NCBI GenBank assembly: GCA_004356985.1
Contig: SMXQ01000008.1
Location: 1 to 59,750, forward strand
Reading direction: 5' to 3'
DNA length: 59,750 bases
Source: Alphaproteobacteria bacterium
GTDB lineage: Bacteria; Pseudomonadota; Alphaproteobacteria; SMXQ01
A program made the position numbers and the translations under genes. Each line of letters starts with the position of its first letter. Position 1 is the first letter of the stretch. Of this stretch, positions 26,661-36,490 are shown one piece after another. A model generated the notes under the pieces. It was not told the DNA's origin. It saw only the letters and a program-made list of their open reading frames with translations, and did not search any database.

Positions 26661-27520
26661 CGGCGGTCTCCGCCGGCCGCCGCGTGGGCCGTGTAATCGG
26701 CCAGCAGCCTCAGGGAAAAGGGGCCGGGGACACCGCTGCCGATGGGGCTGCCGTCGATCCGGGTGATGGGCATCACGTAAGCCGTGGTTCCGGTCAGGAA
26801 CGCCTCGGCCGCCGCCTTGGCCTCATCGACGCTGAAGGCACGCTCCTCGAAGGCCAGCTCGGCGCGGGCGGCCAGGGCGATCACGGCGCGGCGGGTGACC
26901 CCGTCGAGGATGGCGTGATCGGCCGGCCGGGTCACCAGCACGCCGTCTTGGCTGATGATCCAGGCATTGGCCGTGGCGCCCTCGGTGATCAGACCGTCTT
27001 CGTCCACCTGAAGGGCCTCGAAAGCTCCGGCTTCCTTCGCCTGCTGTTTGGCCAGCACGTTGGCCAGCAGGGAAACGGTCTTGATGTCGCACCGCTTCCA
27101 GCGGATATCGGGCACCGTGATGACGGCGCAGCCCTTTTCCACCAAGCCCGGTGCCGGCCCCGAGACCGCGCGCGCCATCATCACCAGGGACGGTTCCGCA
27201 TCCGCCGGGAAGGCATGATCGCGGGCGGCCACGCCACGGGTGATCTGGAGATACAAGATGCCCGACCTCACGCGGTTGCGGCGCACGGTCTCGCGCATGA
27301 CATGGGCGAGCGCCCTCTCCCCCATGGGCGCCTTCATGGACAACGCCGCCAGCGACCGGGCAAGCCGGTCCAAATGCGGCCGTTCGTCCACCAGGCGCCC
27401 TCCCTGCACCCCGATCACCTCGTAGACGCCGTCGGCGAACTGGAAGCCGCGGTCCTCGACATGGATGGCGGCCCGCCGGTGGGGCAGGTAACGGCCATTG
27501 ACGTAGGCGATTCTTGACAT
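26657..27520 (-). CDS. D-amino-acid aminotransferase
   Basis: A 287-residue fold-type IV PLP enzyme. YVNGRYLPHRRAAIHVEDRGFQFADGVYEVI is the classical opening of D-alanine aminotransferases. The PLP-binding Lys sits in CDIKTVSLLANVLAKQQA, and the Glu of the cofactor region is in LITEGATANAWII. The reaction expected is transamination of D-alanine or other D-amino acids with 2-oxoglutarate; a branched-chain aminotransferase cannot be fully excluded but the motifs favour the D type. It lies between trkA and the HAD gene, with short gaps, in the minus-strand run. Confidence 0.88.
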   Translation of the reverse strand: MSRIAYVNGRYLPHRRAAIHVEDRGFQFADGVYEVIGVQGGRLVDERPHLDRLARSLAALSMKAPMGERALAHVMRETVRRNRVRSGILYLQITRGVAARDHAFPADAEPSLVMMARAVSGPAPGLVEKGCAVITVPDIRWKRCDIKTVSLLANVLAKQQAKEAGAFEALQVDEDGLITEGATANAWIISQDGVLVTRPADHAILDGVTRRAVIALAARAELAFEERAFSVDEAKAAAEAFLTGTTAYVMPITRIDGSPIGSGVPGPFSLRLLADYTAHAAAGGDRR

Positions 27521-27570
27521 CTTCGGCGATCGGTTGTGATTGGCAACGGGGCTTCGGGCGCGCCGGCCGA

Positions 27571-28947
27571 TCAGAAGAATTCGAGGCTGACCGCGAACAT
27601 GCGCTCGACCTGCTTGATGACATCGGTTTGGGCGAAAAGCACGACCCGATCATGGGCCCGCACCACGGTGTCGCCGCGCGGCATGATCACCTCGCCGTCG
27701 CGCACCAGGGCGCCGATGATCAGCCCCTGGGGAAGTTTGGCCTCACGCAAGGGCGCGCCCACCAGATCCGATGATTCCACGGCCTCGGCCTCCATGATCT
27801 CGCCGAAGCCCTCGTGGAGCGCGTAAGCGGCGCGGATGCGGCCGCGGCGGATATGCTGCAGGATCGTCGAAACCGTGATTGCCCGCGGCGATATCACGAC
27901 ATCGATTCCAAGGGTGGTGACCAGCGGCGAGTAGGTCGAATTGTTGATCAGGGCCATGGCCTTCTTGGTGCCGTAGCGCTTGGCCAGCAAGGAAGCGAGG
28001 ATGTTGACCTCGTCCTCGTTGGTCACCGCCACCACCGCTTCCGCGGCCGACACATTCGCCTCTTCGAGAATTTCCGGATCGAGGGCATCGCCGTGGATGA
28101 CCACCGTGTGATCCAGGGCATTGGCGGCGCGTTCGGCCTGCTCGCGGTTGAATTCGATGATCTTGGCCGAGACCCCGGGATGATTCTCTTCGATCTCGCG
28201 GGCGAGATAGGTGCCGATATTGCCGCCCCCCAGGATGATGACGCGGCGCGCTTCGGGTTCCTCGTGACCGAAGGCGGCCATGACCCGGGGGACATGCTTG
28301 GAATCGGCGATGAGATAGACCTCGTCGTCGGGCAATAGATGCTCGGTCGAATTGGGCACGAACCCCTTGCCGCCGCGCACGATCCCGACGATGGTGATGT
28401 TGAGATTGGGGAACAGCTCTTGCAGTTGGCCCAGCGGCGTGTCGACGATGGGACAATCATCGGCGCAGCGCACGCCCAGCAACTGTACCAGGCCGTCGGC
28501 CAGGGTAAGGCTGTCGAACGCGCCCGGCGCGTGAAGGCGCCGCGAAATGGCCCGCCCCACTTCGATCTCGGGCGAGATGATCACGTCGATGGGCATGTTG
28601 TCGCGGCTGAAAAGATCCGCCCACATGGGCTGGAGATAGCTCTGGTGGCGCACCCGCGCGATCTTGGTCGGCACTTCGAACAGCGAATGGGCGACCTGGC
28701 AGGCCACCATGTTGACTTCATCGGCATAGGTGACGGCGATGATCATATCGGTGTCGCCCGCCCCGGCGGCCTCGAGCACGTGGGGATGCGAGGCGAATCC
28801 TTCCATGGCTTTGACATCCATGGAATCGCCGATCTTCTTGATCTGCTCCGGCGACTGGTCGATGACCGTAACGTCGTTATTTTCGGTGACCAGGTGGCGA
28901 ACAATGCTCGTCCCCACCTGACCGGCTCCGCAGACTATCACCTTCAT
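27571..28947 (-). CDS. trkA: Trk system potassium uptake protein TrkA
   Basis: A 458-residue peripheral membrane regulator of the TrkH/TrkG K+ channel. Two RCK halves are visible. The first has MKVIVCGAGQVGTSIVRHL (Rossmann NAD-binding) and DVTVIDQSPEQI. The second has RRVIILGGGNIGTYLAREIEE and KIIEFNREQAERAA. Each is followed by a TrkA-C domain. The length is normal. It lies 53 bases after ntrX; trkA downstream of ntrYX is a standard alphaproteobacterial order. The gene for the membrane partner TrkH is not in the window. Confidence 0.94.
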   Translation of the reverse strand: MKVIVCGAGQVGTSIVRHLVTENNDVTVIDQSPEQIKKIGDSMDVKAMEGFASHPHVLEAAGAGDTDMIIAVTYADEVNMVACQVAHSLFEVPTKIARVRHQSYLQPMWADLFSRDNMPIDVIISPEIEVGRAISRRLHAPGAFDSLTLADGLVQLLGVRCADDCPIVDTPLGQLQELFPNLNITIVGIVRGGKGFVPNSTEHLLPDDEVYLIADSKHVPRVMAAFGHEEPEARRVIILGGGNIGTYLAREIEENHPGVSAKIIEFNREQAERAANALDHTVVIHGDALDPEILEEANVSAAEAVVAVTNEDEVNILASLLAKRYGTKKAMALINNSTYSPLVTTLGIDVVISPRAITVSTILQHIRRGRIRAAYALHEGFGEIMEAEAVESSDLVGAPLREAKLPQGLIIGALVRDGEVIMPRGDTVVRAHDRVVLFAQTDVIKQVERMFAVSLEFF

Positions 28948-29000
28948 GCCTACCGCCTATCCCCGACCTTTCGGTTGCGCCGCCATGGCCGTCAAAGTCG

Positions 29001-30407
29001 TCATGTGCCGGTTTTCTCGCGCTGGACGCTGTCCCTGCCGAGACCGAGCGTCTTGAGCTTGCGATGAAGGGCGGAGCGTTCCATGCCGACGAACTCGGCC
29101 GTCCGCGACACATTGCCGCCGAAGCGGTTGATCTGGGCGGTGAGGTATTCCCGTTCGAACATTTCCCGGGCCGCCCTGAGGTCGAGCCCCATCATGCGGC
29201 TACCGCTGTCGCCGCGCAGGACGGCGGGCCCCGCCGCACCGATCTCATGGGGCAAAGCATCGGCGTGGATCATGCCGTCCTCGTCCCGGGGCGCCATGAT
29301 CAGGAGCCGTTCCACGACGTTGCGAAGCTGACGCACATTGCCCGGCCAATCGTGGGCCCTGAGCGCCGCCAGGACATCGTCGCCGATGACCCGTTCGGTG
29401 AGTCCCGAGGAACGGGCCGCGCGCTCCATGAAATGGTTCACCAGTTCGGCGATGTCTTCGCGCCGCTTATCGAGAGGCGGAATGGCAATGGGGACCACGG
29501 CCAACCGGTAATAGAGGTCTTCGCGGAAGCGGCCCAGGCCGATCTCTTCCTCGAGATCGCGGCTGGTTGCGGACATGACGCGGACGTCGACCTCGATGAG
29601 GCTGCTGCCCCCCACCCTTTCGAAGGTCTGCTCCTGCAGGACGCGAACGATCTTGCCCTGGGTCTCGAGCGGCATGTCGCCCACTTCATCGAGAAAAAGA
29701 GTCCCGTTATGGGCCGCTTCGAACAACCCGGTATGCCGCGGCCGGCCCGCGCCCTCGGTGCCGAACAGCTCTTCGGCCAGGCGGTCGGGATGCATCGAGG
29801 CGCAATTAATGGCGACGAAAGGCCCAAGGGCTCGGCCCGATTCGGCGTGAATCAGGCGGGCCGCGATCTCCTTCCCGACCCCGGCGGGACCGCAGATCAG
29901 CACCCGGCTGCTGGTCGGCGCAACCCGGCTGATCGCAGCGCGCACCTGGGATATGGCGGGAGAGCTTCCGACCATTTCGATTTCGCCGCCGGCGCGCTGC
30001 CTCAGGTCCAGATTTTCCCGCCGCAGCCGGGCGGTTTCTATGGCCTGTTCGGCAAGATGCAGCAGACGGTCGGTCTTGAATGGTTTTTCGATATAATCGT
30101 AGGCGCCGCGCTTGATGGCCGCCACCGCCGTCTCGATATTGCCGTGCCCGGAGATCATGATTGTGGGAATCCCCGGGTAGTCTTCGGTCAGGACATTGAG
30201 AATCCCCAGCCCGTCCAGTTCGCTGCCCTGGAGCCAGATATCCAGGATCACCAGGCTCGGCCGGCGCTGATCGATCTCCCGCAACGCCGCTTCCGAATCC
30301 CCGGCCTCGCGCGTCGAATAGCCCTCGTCCCTGAGCACGCCCGCGATCAACATGCGGATGTCCTCTTCGTCATCAACCACCAGAATATCGTGGGTCAATT
30401 CCGTCAT
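29001..30407 (-). CDS. ntrX: nitrogen assimilation response regulator NtrX
   Basis: A 468-residue response regulator. The receiver domain (1 to about 120) has DILVVDDEEDIRMLI and the phospho-acceptor Asp in LVILDIWLQGSELDG. The AAA+ domain has Walker A ICGPAGVGKEIAARLI and Walker B NGTLFLDEVGDMP. The GAFTGA loop used to contact sigma-54 is missing: the region reads GTEGAGRPRHTGLFEAA. This is usual for NtrX, which can act with other sigma factors. A Fis-type HTH ends the protein (RTAEFVGMERSALHRKL). The ATG overlaps the ntrY stop (ATGA). Confidence 0.94.
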   Translation of the reverse strand: MTELTHDILVVDDEEDIRMLIAGVLRDEGYSTREAGDSEAALREIDQRRPSLVILDIWLQGSELDGLGILNVLTEDYPGIPTIMISGHGNIETAVAAIKRGAYDYIEKPFKTDRLLHLAEQAIETARLRRENLDLRQRAGGEIEMVGSSPAISQVRAAISRVAPTSSRVLICGPAGVGKEIAARLIHAESGRALGPFVAINCASMHPDRLAEELFGTEGAGRPRHTGLFEAAHNGTLFLDEVGDMPLETQGKIVRVLQEQTFERVGGSSLIEVDVRVMSATSRDLEEEIGLGRFREDLYYRLAVVPIAIPPLDKRREDIAELVNHFMERAARSSGLTERVIGDDVLAALRAHDWPGNVRQLRNVVERLLIMAPRDEDGMIHADALPHEIGAAGPAVLRGDSGSRMMGLDLRAAREMFEREYLTAQINRFGGNVSRTAEFVGMERSALHRKLKTLGLGRDSVQREKTGT

Positions 30408-32734
30408 TTTGCGCGTTCTTCAGGATTGTCGGTTTGCGATACCTTTGGCGCAACGCCGGGCACGCCATCGGCCTGGAATATGAGGCTCACCCGGGCGCCA
30501 CCTTGGTCGGCGTCTTCCAAAACAAGCGTTCCCCCATGATCCTCCATGATCTTCAGCACGATGGCAAGGCCAAGCCCGGTCCCCTGGGTACGGGTCGTGA
30601 CGTAAGGGTCGGTGATGTCCTGGTCATGGTCCTTGGGCAACCCCACGCCATCGTCGGTGACGGCGATCACGATGTGCTCTTTGTCGTGGCCCACCGCCAC
30701 GGTGATATGGCCGAAGCCGTCCTGGCCATCCCCCGATTTTCCGGCCCCCGATTTTCCGGCCTCCGATTTTCCGGCGACCGACTTGCCGGCCCCCGACTTG
30801 CCGGCGATGGCGTCGGCGGCGTTCTGTAAAAGATTGGTCAAGGCCTGGCCGACTTGGCGATCGTCGCAAACCAGTTCCACCTTAACCTCGGGGAGGTCGA
30901 GGTGGTAGGTAATCGACGGATTGGCGCTGCGCTGCAGGAACACCGCGCGGCGCACCATATCGGCGACGTCGTGCCGGTCGAGGGTCGGTGACGGCATCTC
31001 CGCAAAGGCGGAAAATTCGTCGATCATGTTACCGATGTCGGCGACTTGGCGAATGATGGTATCGATGCAGGTCGAGAAGGTCTGGGGATCAGACTTTACC
31101 TCTTCGAGATAACGGCGCTTCAACCGCTCCGCCGCCAACTGGATCGGAGTCAGCGGGTTCTTGACCTCGTGGGCCAACCGGCGCGCGACGTCGGACCATG
31201 CCGCCTTACGCTGGGCGGCGATGAGTTCGGTGATGTCGTCGAAGGTCACCACGAAGCCGCGGTCTTGGTCTTGGTCTTGGTCTCTCTCCCCCTCCACCGC
31301 AAGCCGGACCTGCAGCGTCCGCGGCCTGCCCTGACGGAAAACCTGGATCTCCGACTCGACCGTCTGGGCCGGGCCGCGGCGCGCGCGCTCCAGCAATTCC
31401 CCCAGTTCCGGCACGAAATCGGTGATCGGGCGCCCCAGGTCGAGGGCCAGGTCGGTGGACAAAAGTTCCGATGCGGTCTGATTGGGGAATTTTATGCGCC
31501 CAAGGTGATCGAGGCCGATCACGCCCGCCGAAACGCCCGAGAGGACCGCCTCGATGAAGCGCCGCCGGGTATCGATCTGGGCGTTGGCTTCGACAAGTTC
31601 CGCGCGCTGGCTTTCCAATTGGCTGGTCATGCGGTTGAAGGCGATGCTCAAGGAACCCAGTTCGTCGGTGCCCTCCTCCTCCACCCGCGCCGTCAAATCG
31701 CCGGCACGGACCCTTTCGGTGGCCGCCACCAGGCCGGCGATAGGCATCGCCAGCTTATTGGCGAAGTTGAGCCCTACCCAGACCGCGACGAACAGGAGCA
31801 ATAGGGCCACCACCACGAAAATCAACGCAAAAAGGGTCTCCAGGTCGGAACGCACCCGTTCGAGGGACTGATACGCGCTGACCGCCGACCGCGTCTTTTG
31901 GACGTGCTCCAGGACCTTGGCATCGACGAAGCGGCCGACCATCAAGAAGGCATCGACGAACCGTTCCAGCCGGATCAGCGCCCGGATTCGATCGTCATCG
32001 TCTGAGGAAAGATAGACGATGCCGCCTTGGCGCGCGCGTTCCATGGCTTCCAGGGGCGTTCGTTCGAAAGCGAGAGAGAAGCTCAGGCGCGAACGCCCGA
32101 AGACCCGTCCGGAGCCGTCGAACACGATCGCTTCGGAAAGCCCGCGCAGTTCGGTATGAACCTCCACGACGCGGGAAAATGCGCGGCGGTTGTTGATCAG
32201 CGCCGGCCCCTGCTGGTTGAGATCGCTGGCCATGCCGATGATGTCGCCGGTGATATTGCGGCGGTGTTCCTTGAGGTAGGAATCGGCGACCGCCTGGGAT
32301 TGGGTGAGCGCGGTGCGGACCGTGTCGCTGAACCAGTTCTGCACCCCGAAATTGAAAACCAGCGCCGAAAAAAGCGCGACGATGACGGCCGGGGTCAGGG
32401 CCACCAGGGAAAACAGCACCACGAGACGGATGTGCAGCCGCGACCCCGCCGACCCGCGACGCCGTTCCAGCCAGACCTGGACCATGCGCCGGACCACCAG
32501 GACTCCCAAAGCCAGCAACAAAATGAGATCGAGATAAAGCAGGCCGACCACGAGGTCCGTCGCCCTCGGCACGTCGCCCGATGGTTGGGTGAAGGCGACA
32601 TAAGTCGCCACGCCCGAGAGCGCCGAACAAACCGCCAGCCCCACGGCGAGCTTGCCCGCCAAGCCCACGCGGGTCGCCCAACGCACGAACTCGCCGATGG
32701 TCCAGGAAGCGGTCTTGGCTGTGTTCTCTGTCAT
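30404..32734 (-). CDS. ntrY: sensor histidine kinase NtrY
   Basis: A 776-residue membrane sensor kinase partnering NtrX. Three N-terminal membrane segments (about 27-48, 62-82 and 103-128) precede a periplasmic loop and a fourth segment (about 295-318). A HAMP domain (MPIAGLVAATERVRAGDL), a PAS domain, the H-box ([17 protein letters not shown]) and the ATPase domain (N-box NLLQNAADAIAG, then DDGVGLPKD and GTGLGLAIV) follow. Two in-frame tandem DNA repeats enlarge it: a Gly-Lys-Ser-rich stretch just after the N-box and an Asp-Gln run in the PAS region. Both are annotated separately. Confidence 0.93.
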   Translation of the reverse strand: MTENTAKTASWTIGEFVRWATRVGLAGKLAVGLAVCSALSGVATYVAFTQPSGDVPRATDLVVGLLYLDLILLLALGVLVVRRMVQVWLERRRGSAGSRLHIRLVVLFSLVALTPAVIVALFSALVFNFGVQNWFSDTVRTALTQSQAVADSYLKEHRRNITGDIIGMASDLNQQGPALINNRRAFSRVVEVHTELRGLSEAIVFDGSGRVFGRSRLSFSLAFERTPLEAMERARQGGIVYLSSDDDDRIRALIRLERFVDAFLMVGRFVDAKVLEHVQKTRSAVSAYQSLERVRSDLETLFALIFVVVALLLLFVAVWVGLNFANKLAMPIAGLVAATERVRAGDLTARVEEEGTDELGSLSIAFNRMTSQLESQRAELVEANAQIDTRRRFIEAVLSGVSAGVIGLDHLGRIKFPNQTASELLSTDLALDLGRPITDFVPELGELLERARRGPAQTVESEIQVFRQGRPRTLQVRLAVEGERDQDQDQDRGFVVTFDDITELIAAQRKAAWSDVARRLAHEVKNPLTPIQLAAERLKRRYLEEVKSDPQTFSTCIDTIIRQVADIGNMIDEFSAFAEMPSPTLDRHDVADMVRRAVFLQRSANPSITYHLDLPEVKVELVCDDRQVGQALTNLLQNAADAIAGKSGAGKSVAGKSEAGKSGAGKSGDGQDGFGHITVAVGHDKEHIVIAVTDDGVGLPKDHDQDITDPYVTTRTQGTGLGLAIVLKIMEDHGGTLVLEDADQGGARVSLIFQADGVPGVAPKVSQTDNPEERAK
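30731..30805. repeat. five 15-bp tandem repeats inside ntrY
   Basis: Five consecutive 15-bp units of the type CCCCGATTTTCCGGC (later units CCCCGACTTGCCGGC) lie in frame. On the minus strand they encode GKSGA, GKSVA, GKSEA, GKSGA and GKSGD, immediately after the ATPase N-box. The unit length keeps the frame when copies are gained or lost. Confidence 0.9.
31261..31284. repeat. 6-bp microsatellite inside ntrY
   Basis: GGTCTT occurs three times in tandem, followed by GGTCTC. On the minus strand it encodes alternating Asp and Gln (ERDQDQDQDRG) in the PAS domain, just before FVVTFDDIT. Being a multiple of three, length changes would not break the frame. Confidence 0.85.
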
Positions 32735-32801
32735 CCGAACATCAAGCCGCGGTGGGCGCGGCAGGCACCGGGGGCGGCCCCACGCCGGACGCTTGACATT
32801 G

Positions 32802-34247
32802 TCATTTTACGCCCCGAACGACCTGGATGTCCAACTCACGCAGTTTCTTGCGCAAGGTGTTGCGATTGAGGCCGAGCAATTCCGAGGCCTTGATCTGATT
32901 GCCCCTGGTCGCCCCCAGGCACACGGTCAGGAGCGGACGTTCCACCTCCCGGATGATCCTCTCGTACAGACCCGGTGGCGGCAAACCGTCCTTATGAGCG
33001 GAAAAATAGTCCCGCAAGTGGCGTTCCACGGCGGACCCCAGGTTTTCGCTGTCGCGCTCCTCGCCGGTTCCGGCCAGGGCCGGCACCTCGGAAAGCTCCG
33101 CCTCGATGACGTCGGCGCCGATCACCTCCTGGGAGTAAAGGGCGGCGAGCCGGCGCACCAGGTTTTCCAGTTCCCGAACGTTGCCCGGCCAGCGGTAGGC
33201 GCGCAGGCGTTCCATGGCCATCTCGTCCAACCGCTTGGCGGGCAAGCCTTCCTTTTCGGCCTGGGTCAGGAAGTGGCGCACCAGGGTGGGCACGTCTTCC
33301 GTCCGTTCGCGCAGCGGCGGCAGGCGGATGGGCACCACGTTGAGGCGGTAGAACAGGTCTTCGCGGAACAATCCCTGGGCCACCAAGCGACGAAGATTAT
33401 GATGGGTGGCGGCAACGATCCGGACATTGGTGCGGATCGGCGTGCGCCCGCCGACGGTGGTATACTCGCTTTCCTGGAGGACCCGGAGCAAACGGGTCTG
33501 GGCTTCCACCGGCATATCGCCGATCTCGTCGAGAAACAGGGTTCCTCCTTCGGCCTGCTCGAAGCGTCCCATGTGACGCTGGGTGGCGCCGGTGAAGGCG
33601 CCGCGCTCATGGCCGAACAGCTCGCTTTCGATCAAATCCCTCGGGATCGCCGCCATATTGATGGCGACGAAGGGGCCGGTGCGGCGCGGCCCGTAATCAT
33701 GCAGCGCCTTGGCCACCAATTCCTTTCCGGTCCCCGATTCGCCGCTGATGATCACCGTCAGGTCGGTCGAGATCAGCCGGGCCAACGTCCGGTAAATCTC
33801 CTGCATGGCCGGGGAACTGCCGATCAACGGCAATTGTTCTTCATCGGCGTCCTTGTCGTCGCGCCGTTCGACCCGGGCGGCCGGCTGGGAAAGCGCCTTC
33901 TTCACCGCCCCGACCAACTCGACCAGGTCGAAGGGCTTGGGGAGGTATTCGAAAGCGCCCCGCTGGGCCGCCTTGACCGCCGTCAACAAGGTGTTTTGCG
34001 CGCTCATCACAATGACCCGGAGGTTGGGCCGGAGCTTGCGAATCCGCGGCAGCAGATCGAGCCCGTTCTCATCGGGCAAGATCACGTCGGTGATCACCAC
34101 ATCGCCTTCGCCGTCCTCGATCCATTTCCACAGCGTCGCGGCATTGGACGTCGCCCGCACCGCAAACCCGTTCCGTGTCAAGGCCTGGGTTACCACCATA
34201 CGGATGGCCTTATCATCGTCGGCCAAAAGAACCGTGCTCTCCGCCAT
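32802..34247 (-). CDS. ntrC: nitrogen regulation response regulator NtrC
   Basis: A 481-residue sigma-54 activator. The receiver domain has [15 protein letters not shown] and Asp in [15 protein letters not shown]. The AAA+ domain has Walker [17 protein letters not shown], the sigma-54 contact loop ERGAFTGA and Walker [14 protein letters not shown]. The C-terminal Fis-type HTH is [20 protein letters not shown]. Unlike NtrX it keeps GAFTGA. The ATG at 34247 overlaps the ntrB stop (TAATG); the ORF track start at 34301 lies within ntrB. It is phosphorylated by NtrB when nitrogen is scarce. Confidence 0.95.
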   Translation of the reverse strand: MAESTVLLADDDKAIRMVVTQALTRNGFAVRATSNAATLWKWIEDGEGDVVITDVILPDENGLDLLPRIRKLRPNLRVIVMSAQNTLLTAVKAAQRGAFEYLPKPFDLVELVGAVKKALSQPAARVERRDDKDADEEQLPLIGSSPAMQEIYRTLARLISTDLTVIISGESGTGKELVAKALHDYGPRRTGPFVAINMAAIPRDLIESELFGHERGAFTGATQRHMGRFEQAEGGTLFLDEIGDMPVEAQTRLLRVLQESEYTTVGGRTPIRTNVRIVAATHHNLRRLVAQGLFREDLFYRLNVVPIRLPPLRERTEDVPTLVRHFLTQAEKEGLPAKRLDEMAMERLRAYRWPGNVRELENLVRRLAALYSQEVIGADVIEAELSEVPALAGTGEERDSENLGSAVERHLRDYFSAHKDGLPPPGLYERIIREVERPLLTVCLGATRGNQIKASELLGLNRNTLRKKLRELDIQVVRGVK

Positions 34248-35368
34248 TAGGCGACCTCCGTTTCCCGGTAAGCCGGGAGATAGACCCGGAACACGGTGCA
34301 TCCCGGTTCGCTGGTGAATTCGATCATGCCGCCATGATCGCCAATGATCTTCGCCACCAAGGCAAGCCCCAAACCGGTTCCACTCGCCTTGGTGGTGACG
34401 AAAGGATCGAACAGATGGGCCTGGATATCTTCGGCGATACCCTCGCCGTTATCGATCACCGCGATCACCAAGGGCAACTGGGTCCGCGTGTCGGATCCGG
34501 GACGGGCGACACGGAGGCCGTGCTGGTAACCGGTGGTGATGGTAATTTCCCCGCCCCGGTCGGCCACCGCCTCGGCCGCGTTCTTGACCAGATTGAGAAA
34601 CACCTGGATCAACTGGTCGCGGTCGCCCGCCACCGGCGGCAGCGAAGGGTCATAGCGTTCCTGAATCCGCACGGAGCGGGCGAAGCCGTTCTCGGCCAGC
34701 TTGCGCACATGTTCGAGCACCTGGTGGATGTTGACCTCCCCCTGGTTGATCAAGGGCTGTTCGGAAAATGCGTCCATGGAGTCCAGCAAGGCGCAGATGC
34801 GATCGGTCTCATCGCAAATCAGGTGGGTGAGCTTGCGGTCTTCGTCGTCGGCACCCTGTTCGAGCAACTGCGCCGCGCCGCGGATGCCGGACAGCGGATT
34901 CTTCACTTCATGGGCCAACACCGCGGCCATGCCGGTGAGGGAACGGACGGCGCTGCGGCTGTTCAGCTCGCCGGTCATCTTGGAGGTGATGGTGCGGTCG
35001 TGAAGCGAAACCACCACCGAACCGGGTTCGTCGTTGATGGGCGCCACCGCGATGGTCACCAGGCGGGCCCCGGTGCGCTGCGTTTGCAGGGTCACCCCAT
35101 ATTCCGAAAGGCTGCTTCCGGACTTTCTCACTTGGCCGATCATCGCGAACAGCGGCCCATCGGTGGGCACCAGATCGGCAAGATTGCGTGCCACCAGCCA
35201 CGACTGGCTGGCGTCGAAAAATAGTTCGGTGGCCTGATTGACGTATTCAACGGTACCATCGCTGCCCACCACGAGCACCGGATCTGACAGTGAATTCAGC
35301 ACCGCTTCGAAGCGCGCCTCGGGGCCATCGCCGGGCGGCTGCCGCGCTGCCGCGCCGGGGCCCCTCAT
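34247..35368 (-). CDS. ntrB: nitrogen regulation sensor kinase NtrB
   Basis: A 373-residue cytoplasmic histidine kinase/phosphatase. A PAS domain ([18 protein letters not shown]...) precedes the H-box [21 protein letters not shown]-box [14 protein letters not shown], and the ATPase G boxes VIDNGEGI and GTGLGLALV. There is no membrane segment, as expected for NtrB. The ATG at 35368 overlaps the dus stop (ATGA); longer frames run into dus. With ntrC it forms the nitrogen-responsive pair regulated through PII, which is not in the window. Confidence 0.93.
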   Translation of the reverse strand: MRGPGAAARQPPGDGPEARFEAVLNSLSDPVLVVGSDGTVEYVNQATELFFDASQSWLVARNLADLVPTDGPLFAMIGQVRKSGSSLSEYGVTLQTQRTGARLVTIAVAPINDEPGSVVVSLHDRTITSKMTGELNSRSAVRSLTGMAAVLAHEVKNPLSGIRGAAQLLEQGADDEDRKLTHLICDETDRICALLDSMDAFSEQPLINQGEVNIHQVLEHVRKLAENGFARSVRIQERYDPSLPPVAGDRDQLIQVFLNLVKNAAEAVADRGGEITITTGYQHGLRVARPGSDTRTQLPLVIAVIDNGEGIAEDIQAHLFDPFVTTKASGTGLGLALVAKIIGDHGGMIEFTSEPGCTVFRVYLPAYRETEVA

Positions 35369-36387
35369 GCCGCGGCCTCCTCCACCTGTCCCCCGGCGCT
35401 GGGTCCGCATACTTGATCGGCGGCGTGATCGAAGAACGCCGCCAGCGCCACCCGGACCGCCGCCGGGTGCTCCAGGCGAAACAACGTCGCGCGGAACCTG
35501 GCGCCGCCCGGCAAGCCCTGCACGTACCACCCAAGGTGCTTGCGGGCGTGGCGAATGCCGCGGATCACGCCATGATAGGAAAGAATGTCTTCGAAATGAC
35601 GGAGCGCAAGGCGCCCGCGCGCGGCAATGCCGGGGTCGGGCAAGCGGATCCCGTCTTTCAGGAAGCGCGCGACCTGGGCCGGGAACCACGGCCGGCCGCA
35701 AGCGCCGCGGCCGATCATGACGCCGTCGGCGCCGGACCGCGAAAGCGCCTTGGCGGCATCGTCCAAATCGGTGATGTCGCCATTGACGATGACCGGAAGG
35801 GACACCGCCGCCTTGACCCGGGCCACGGCGCGCCAATCGGCCTGCCCGGCATAGAACTGGCACCGCGTGCGGCCATGGACGGTGATCATGCGCACCCCCG
35901 AATCCTCGGCGATGCGCGCGATGCGCGGCGCGTTCAGGCTGGAATCGTCCCAACCCAGGCGGATTTTCAGGGTCACCGGCAAATCAACCGCCCTGACGGC
36001 GGTTTGCAAGATGCGGCCGACCAGAATCTCGTCGCGCATCAACGCGGAACCGGCCTGCTTATTGACGATTTTCTTCACCGGACACCCCATGTTGATGTCG
36101 ATGATCGCCGCCCCCCTGTCGGCATTGAGGCGCGCCGCCTCGGCGACGATTTCCGGTTCGCAGCCGGCGAGTTGCACCGCCATGGGGAATTCCTCGGCCT
36201 CGGTCCGGCCGAGCTTGATCGACTGGGCGGTCTTGCGGACCATGGCCTGGCTGGCGATCATCTCGGAGACCACCAACCCCGCCCCCAGGCGCTTGACCAT
36301 GCGCCGGAACGGCAGGTCGGTCACGCCGGACATGGGTGCCAGCAGCACGGGATCTGTCACGGCCACCGGGCCGATTTGTATGGTCAT
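35365..36387 (-). CDS. dus: tRNA-dihydrouridine synthase (NifR3)
   Basis: A 340-residue FMN enzyme that reduces uridine in the D-loop of tRNA. Motifs: [16 protein letters not shown] (flavin-binding start), [20 protein letters not shown] with the catalytic Cys, [20 protein letters not shown] and GRGACGRPW. The ATG at 36387 is preferred to the TTG at 36405. It heads the nifR3-ntrB-ntrC order that gave the gene its older name nifR3. The stop overlaps the ntrB start, so ntrB translation is probably coupled to it. Confidence 0.92.
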   Translation of the reverse strand: MTIQIGPVAVTDPVLLAPMSGVTDLPFRRMVKRLGAGLVVSEMIASQAMVRKTAQSIKLGRTEAEEFPMAVQLAGCEPEIVAEAARLNADRGAAIIDINMGCPVKKIVNKQAGSALMRDEILVGRILQTAVRAVDLPVTLKIRLGWDDSSLNAPRIARIAEDSGVRMITVHGRTRCQFYAGQADWRAVARVKAAVSLPVIVNGDITDLDDAAKALSRSGADGVMIGRGACGRPWFPAQVARFLKDGIRLPDPGIAARGRLALRHFEDILSYHGVIRGIRHARKHLGWYVQGLPGGARFRATLFRLEHPAAVRVALAAFFDHAADQVCGPSAGGQVEEAAA

Positions 36388-36490
36388 AATTTGTGCAATT
36401 TCCAAATCTGGCTACTAGATGGGCACACTATCCCCGGCCCGGCCCAAAAACAAGGCATTGGCGGGAATTGAGGGCCGCCCGCCCGCCGGG

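Noticed and set aside
30731-30805. Short regularly spaced repeats as a CRISPR remnant
   Set aside because: Units are contiguous 15-mers without spacers and are in frame with ntrY.
32652-34250. 532-residue plus-strand ORF antisense to ntrC
   Set aside because: NtrC motifs are unambiguous; the antisense frame has none.
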